Source: Phoronis ovalis (lineage: Eukaryota; Phoronida; Phoronidae). Taken from it: DNA of 19,238 nucleotides. How positions within the stretch are numbered: position 1 is the first letter of the stretch; every line of letters starts with the position of its first letter. Made by a program: the position numbers and the translations under genes. The stretch is from contig JAOXYB010016110.1 in NCBI GenBank assembly GCA_028565635.1, positions 1 through 19,238 of the forward strand, read 5' to 3'. Shown here piece by piece: positions 17,251 through 19,238 of the stretch. The notes under the pieces were generated by a model. The model made no database searches. It saw nothing but the letters and a program-made list of their open reading frames with translations, and had not been told where the DNA came from.

Positions 17251-18496
17251 CTAAGACCAGAAAATTATCTTATTAATATAAATATGAACTAATAAGAATA
17301 TAAAGCTACATTTGCCATGGAGTGTTAAGAATTGGTGTCCATTACATGCTTTGTAAGATAAATATATTTCACACTTACATTAACAGATATGTCACGCGAC
17401 CTTTATAACTGAATATTTTAATATTAAAAGACACCTTTGTAAATATTTATTGACAGCTGGCATATCATGCAATCAAAATTATAATTGGCCATCTCACTGT
17501 TCTGATCAAAGGCAGTGCCTCATGTTAGATAATTTTTAACAACCGGTGGTAGCTTCTTCTATTACATAGTTATACCTGGCACTGTTATAATATCAACGTT
17601 ACGCACCGGCTGTTCGAAAAACATACACTTTCACGCGAAATTTTGTTGGAACATGCGTACCCACTTTTATATTGACTGCCCCCCCGGGCGTACGACATCG
17701 ACAGTGCAAATATATCTATGTCACAACTTAAGTAATCTACTGGTCACGTTTACACCTCGATAGAGGTGTGCACCTAGATGGAGTAGTAGTAGCGGGAAAA
17801 TCCACTCCATTATTTTAGTAGCGTGCGGACGTAGATGTGCTCATTGTTGTTCTTGAGTTGGCCTATGGATTGACTATCAACCCGTTTCACAGGACATATA
17901 TAATAAATACATGATTAAATGTTCTGGTAAAATAACTCAAAATAACATATGCTCTGAAGATCAATCAATAGAAAAAATGTAGGTAGTGATTAGTTGCAGT
18001 AATCCTCGCCCTTGAAAAACAATTTGCTAGTATCTTAAAAAGTAAACAGGCCTTAAAAGATAGTTGCTATACCAGGTTTGTTGAGTGTCATATTTGTATT
18101 GACTAACTCATTATAACACCACACAAGGAGTCACATATACTCGTTTTTGTATTAAAAAGTGATTTACTTGTAAATTAGTTTACATAGTATATAGTTATTA
18201 TTTTTTTCAGTAGCCCTCCCTAAAATATTTTGACTCAATTTCCGATTCCAGATTCCAAATTCCATGTTTTACGTACGGCCGCTAGAATCCTGGGCTAGAA
18301 TACAATTGAAGTAAATAAATTCACCAGTATGAACATTAAAAAACATTCATATGCCACATAAAAGAAACAAAAATACATATTGTTTACTACCCAAGGCCAT
18401 ATGTCTCATCATAGAATCCACAAAATTTAACAAATATGATAGTAATTGTTATTATAGACTGGAGCCAAATTTTTAAAGAGAATGTAAGAGTACATG
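17251..18496. other. Gene-free stretch with small structures
   Basis: ACACCTC/GAGGTGT form a perfect hairpin at 17752-17769. An eight-C run lies near 17679-17686. Degenerate GATTCCA units occur near 18240-18265. A minus-strand splice-like 30-nt segment ending at GTAAGTG (about 17382) was seen but not accepted. Nothing else is supported. Confidence 0.4.
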
Positions 18497-18522
18497 ATAT
18501 TATTATTATTATTATTATTATA
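18497..18522. repeat. ATT/TAA microsatellite at the LINE 3' end
   Basis: About 8.5 units of TAT/ATT directly follow the LINE 3' UTR (minus-strand sense), consistent with the terminal repeat used in target-primed reverse transcription. Confidence 0.9.
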
Positions 18523-18781
18523 GACTTTATTTAATGAGGAAATATACACAGAGTACATGCAAAGCCAACGGCTCATTTACGGTCCTCAGACAAATAAATA
18601 CAATTAGTACAATAAATCACACACATTAGATAAATTAGAATAAAAACAATACATTCAATAAGCTAGAATAAAAACAATGAGATGGGGGTGATAAGAGTGA
18701 AGGGGTGAGACGGGAATGCTAAGAAAACAACAATGGGGAGGGAATACCCTGCCTACTCAAACCAAAGGAGAGTGGCTACAG

Positions 18782-19238
18782 TCATAACCTCGACTGTAAA
18801 TATTGAATAGTGTGTCGTTTGAAGCCATCACAGCAGTCAACACCCTTTAGCCCGTCAGGCAGAGCATTCCACTCCTTGACAGCTAAAACAAAGAAAGACT
18901 TTGAATAAAATGACGTTATGTGCCTTGGCACTACCAAATTGTTTGCTCTAGAGAAACGAGTTGTGACACTATGAGCATCACGTACAAGAGAAGTCTCATC
19001 AGATAAATATGATGGTACTTCATCGTGTAAGCATCTGTATACCATGCAGTGGCGTCTGAAACAGAAATAGTCGTTGATCGGTAACCAGCCCAAGTCCCGA
19101 AACAAAGCAGCCGAGGGGGTCTCATAAGGGACATCTAGAATCAATCTGGCCCCTTGTTATTGGGCTTTGGAAAGACAAAACTTAAGCGCCAAACTACAAT
19201 CCGACCAAACTGTGCAACAGTAAATGAGCAGACTAAAT
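18782..19238 (-). pseudogene. LINE ORF2 C-terminal segment with one in-frame stop
   Basis: The frame is open from the window edge except for TAA at 19159-19157. It reads SLLIYCCTVWSDCS, then LSKAQ, the stop, QGARLILDVP, LGWLPI, PSYLSD, RFSRANNLVVPR, then VKEWNALPDGL and FKRHTIQYLQSRL before TGA at 18784-18782. These blocks match the region after the reverse-transcriptase domain in L2/CR1-like ORF2 proteins (the ARLI-LxWLPI-PSYLSD-WNxLP series). The catalytic YADD region would lie outside the window. Homology runs straight through the stop, so it is a point lesion and not the ORF start. No frameshift is seen in the visible part. Confidence 0.85.

Larger units (their letters stand above)
18497..19238 (-). 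mobile_element. 3' end of a non-LTR retrotransposon (LINE, L2/CR1-like), runs off the right edge
   Basis: Reading the minus strand, the element enters at 19238 with the reverse-transcriptase ORF tail, stops at 18782, has a 3' UTR of about 260 bp with AATAAA (18531-18526), and ends in a TAA-type microsatellite (18522-18497). Ending in a short tandem repeat rather than poly(A) is typical of L2/CR1-like LINEs. The clade is inferred from the tail motifs and the 3' end. The 5' part is outside the window, so its completeness is unknown. Confidence 0.85.

Noticed and set aside
18931-19134. Second minus-strand open frame inside the LINE
   Set aside because: It is an off-frame shadow of the LINE ORF, which has clear motif support in the other frame.
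1-19238. tRNA, rRNA, CRISPR arrays, bacterial operons or integrated viral genes
   Set aside because: No cloverleaf with a GTTCRANNC arm, no regularly spaced direct repeats with unique spacers, and no viral or bacterial coding signature was seen on either strand.

Overview
This window is AT-rich, intron-containing eukaryotic DNA. It most likely comes from an invertebrate animal. The evidence is a set of small exons bounded by GT-AG splice sites in matching phase, a LINE tail of the L2/CR1 type, minisatellites, an interstitial TTAGGG-like tract and a death-effector-domain gene. No bacterial, viral, rRNA, tRNA or CRISPR signature was seen. The species cannot be fixed from the sequence. Exon models were read by eye and none is supported by transcript data.

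Left part (1-3,500). A minus-strand gene starts at 2356 and runs leftward out of the window. Exon 1 (2250-2356) and exon 2 (1640-1824) together encode a death effector domain (DED). Exon 3 (55-217) encodes a segment resembling the region just before the NACHT ATPase in invertebrate NLR-like proteins. All junction phases agree, so the likely product is a DED-NACHT innate-immune or cell-death receptor whose NACHT core lies beyond base 1. If the exon 2 donor is not used, reading reaches a stop at 1581 and gives a 116-residue DED-only protein. A 51-bp minisatellite with nearly ten copies (2539-3041) lies just upstream of the start. A perfect nuclear-receptor-like palindrome and an NRF1-like site lie further upstream (3421-3453).

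Middle (3,500-11,900). This is mostly non-coding. It holds paired hairpins, T-rich tracts, two CTCF-like motifs and an unidentified minus-strand terminal exon (5725-5876). A CpG-richer promoter-like patch with a well-placed ATG (6826-7020) follows, then an old, diverged tandem duplication (about 7.57-8.47 kb).

Right part (11,900-19,238). A compact three-exon plus-strand gene candidate runs from a TATA box (11991) to AATAAA (12606) and encodes about 62 residues of unknown function. Next come an 84-bp inverted-repeat structure, a lone ORF with a weak Tudor-like motif (13467-13700) and the first two coding exons of an unidentified plus-strand gene (14388-14443 and 15237-15383), whose later exons were not found. 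The rest is repeat-rich: CCCRTTTAGGG and TCAAAAGGGG degenerate repeats, a telomere-like tract, a 31-bp minisatellite, and at the right edge the 3' end of a minus-strand LINE with one in-frame stop.
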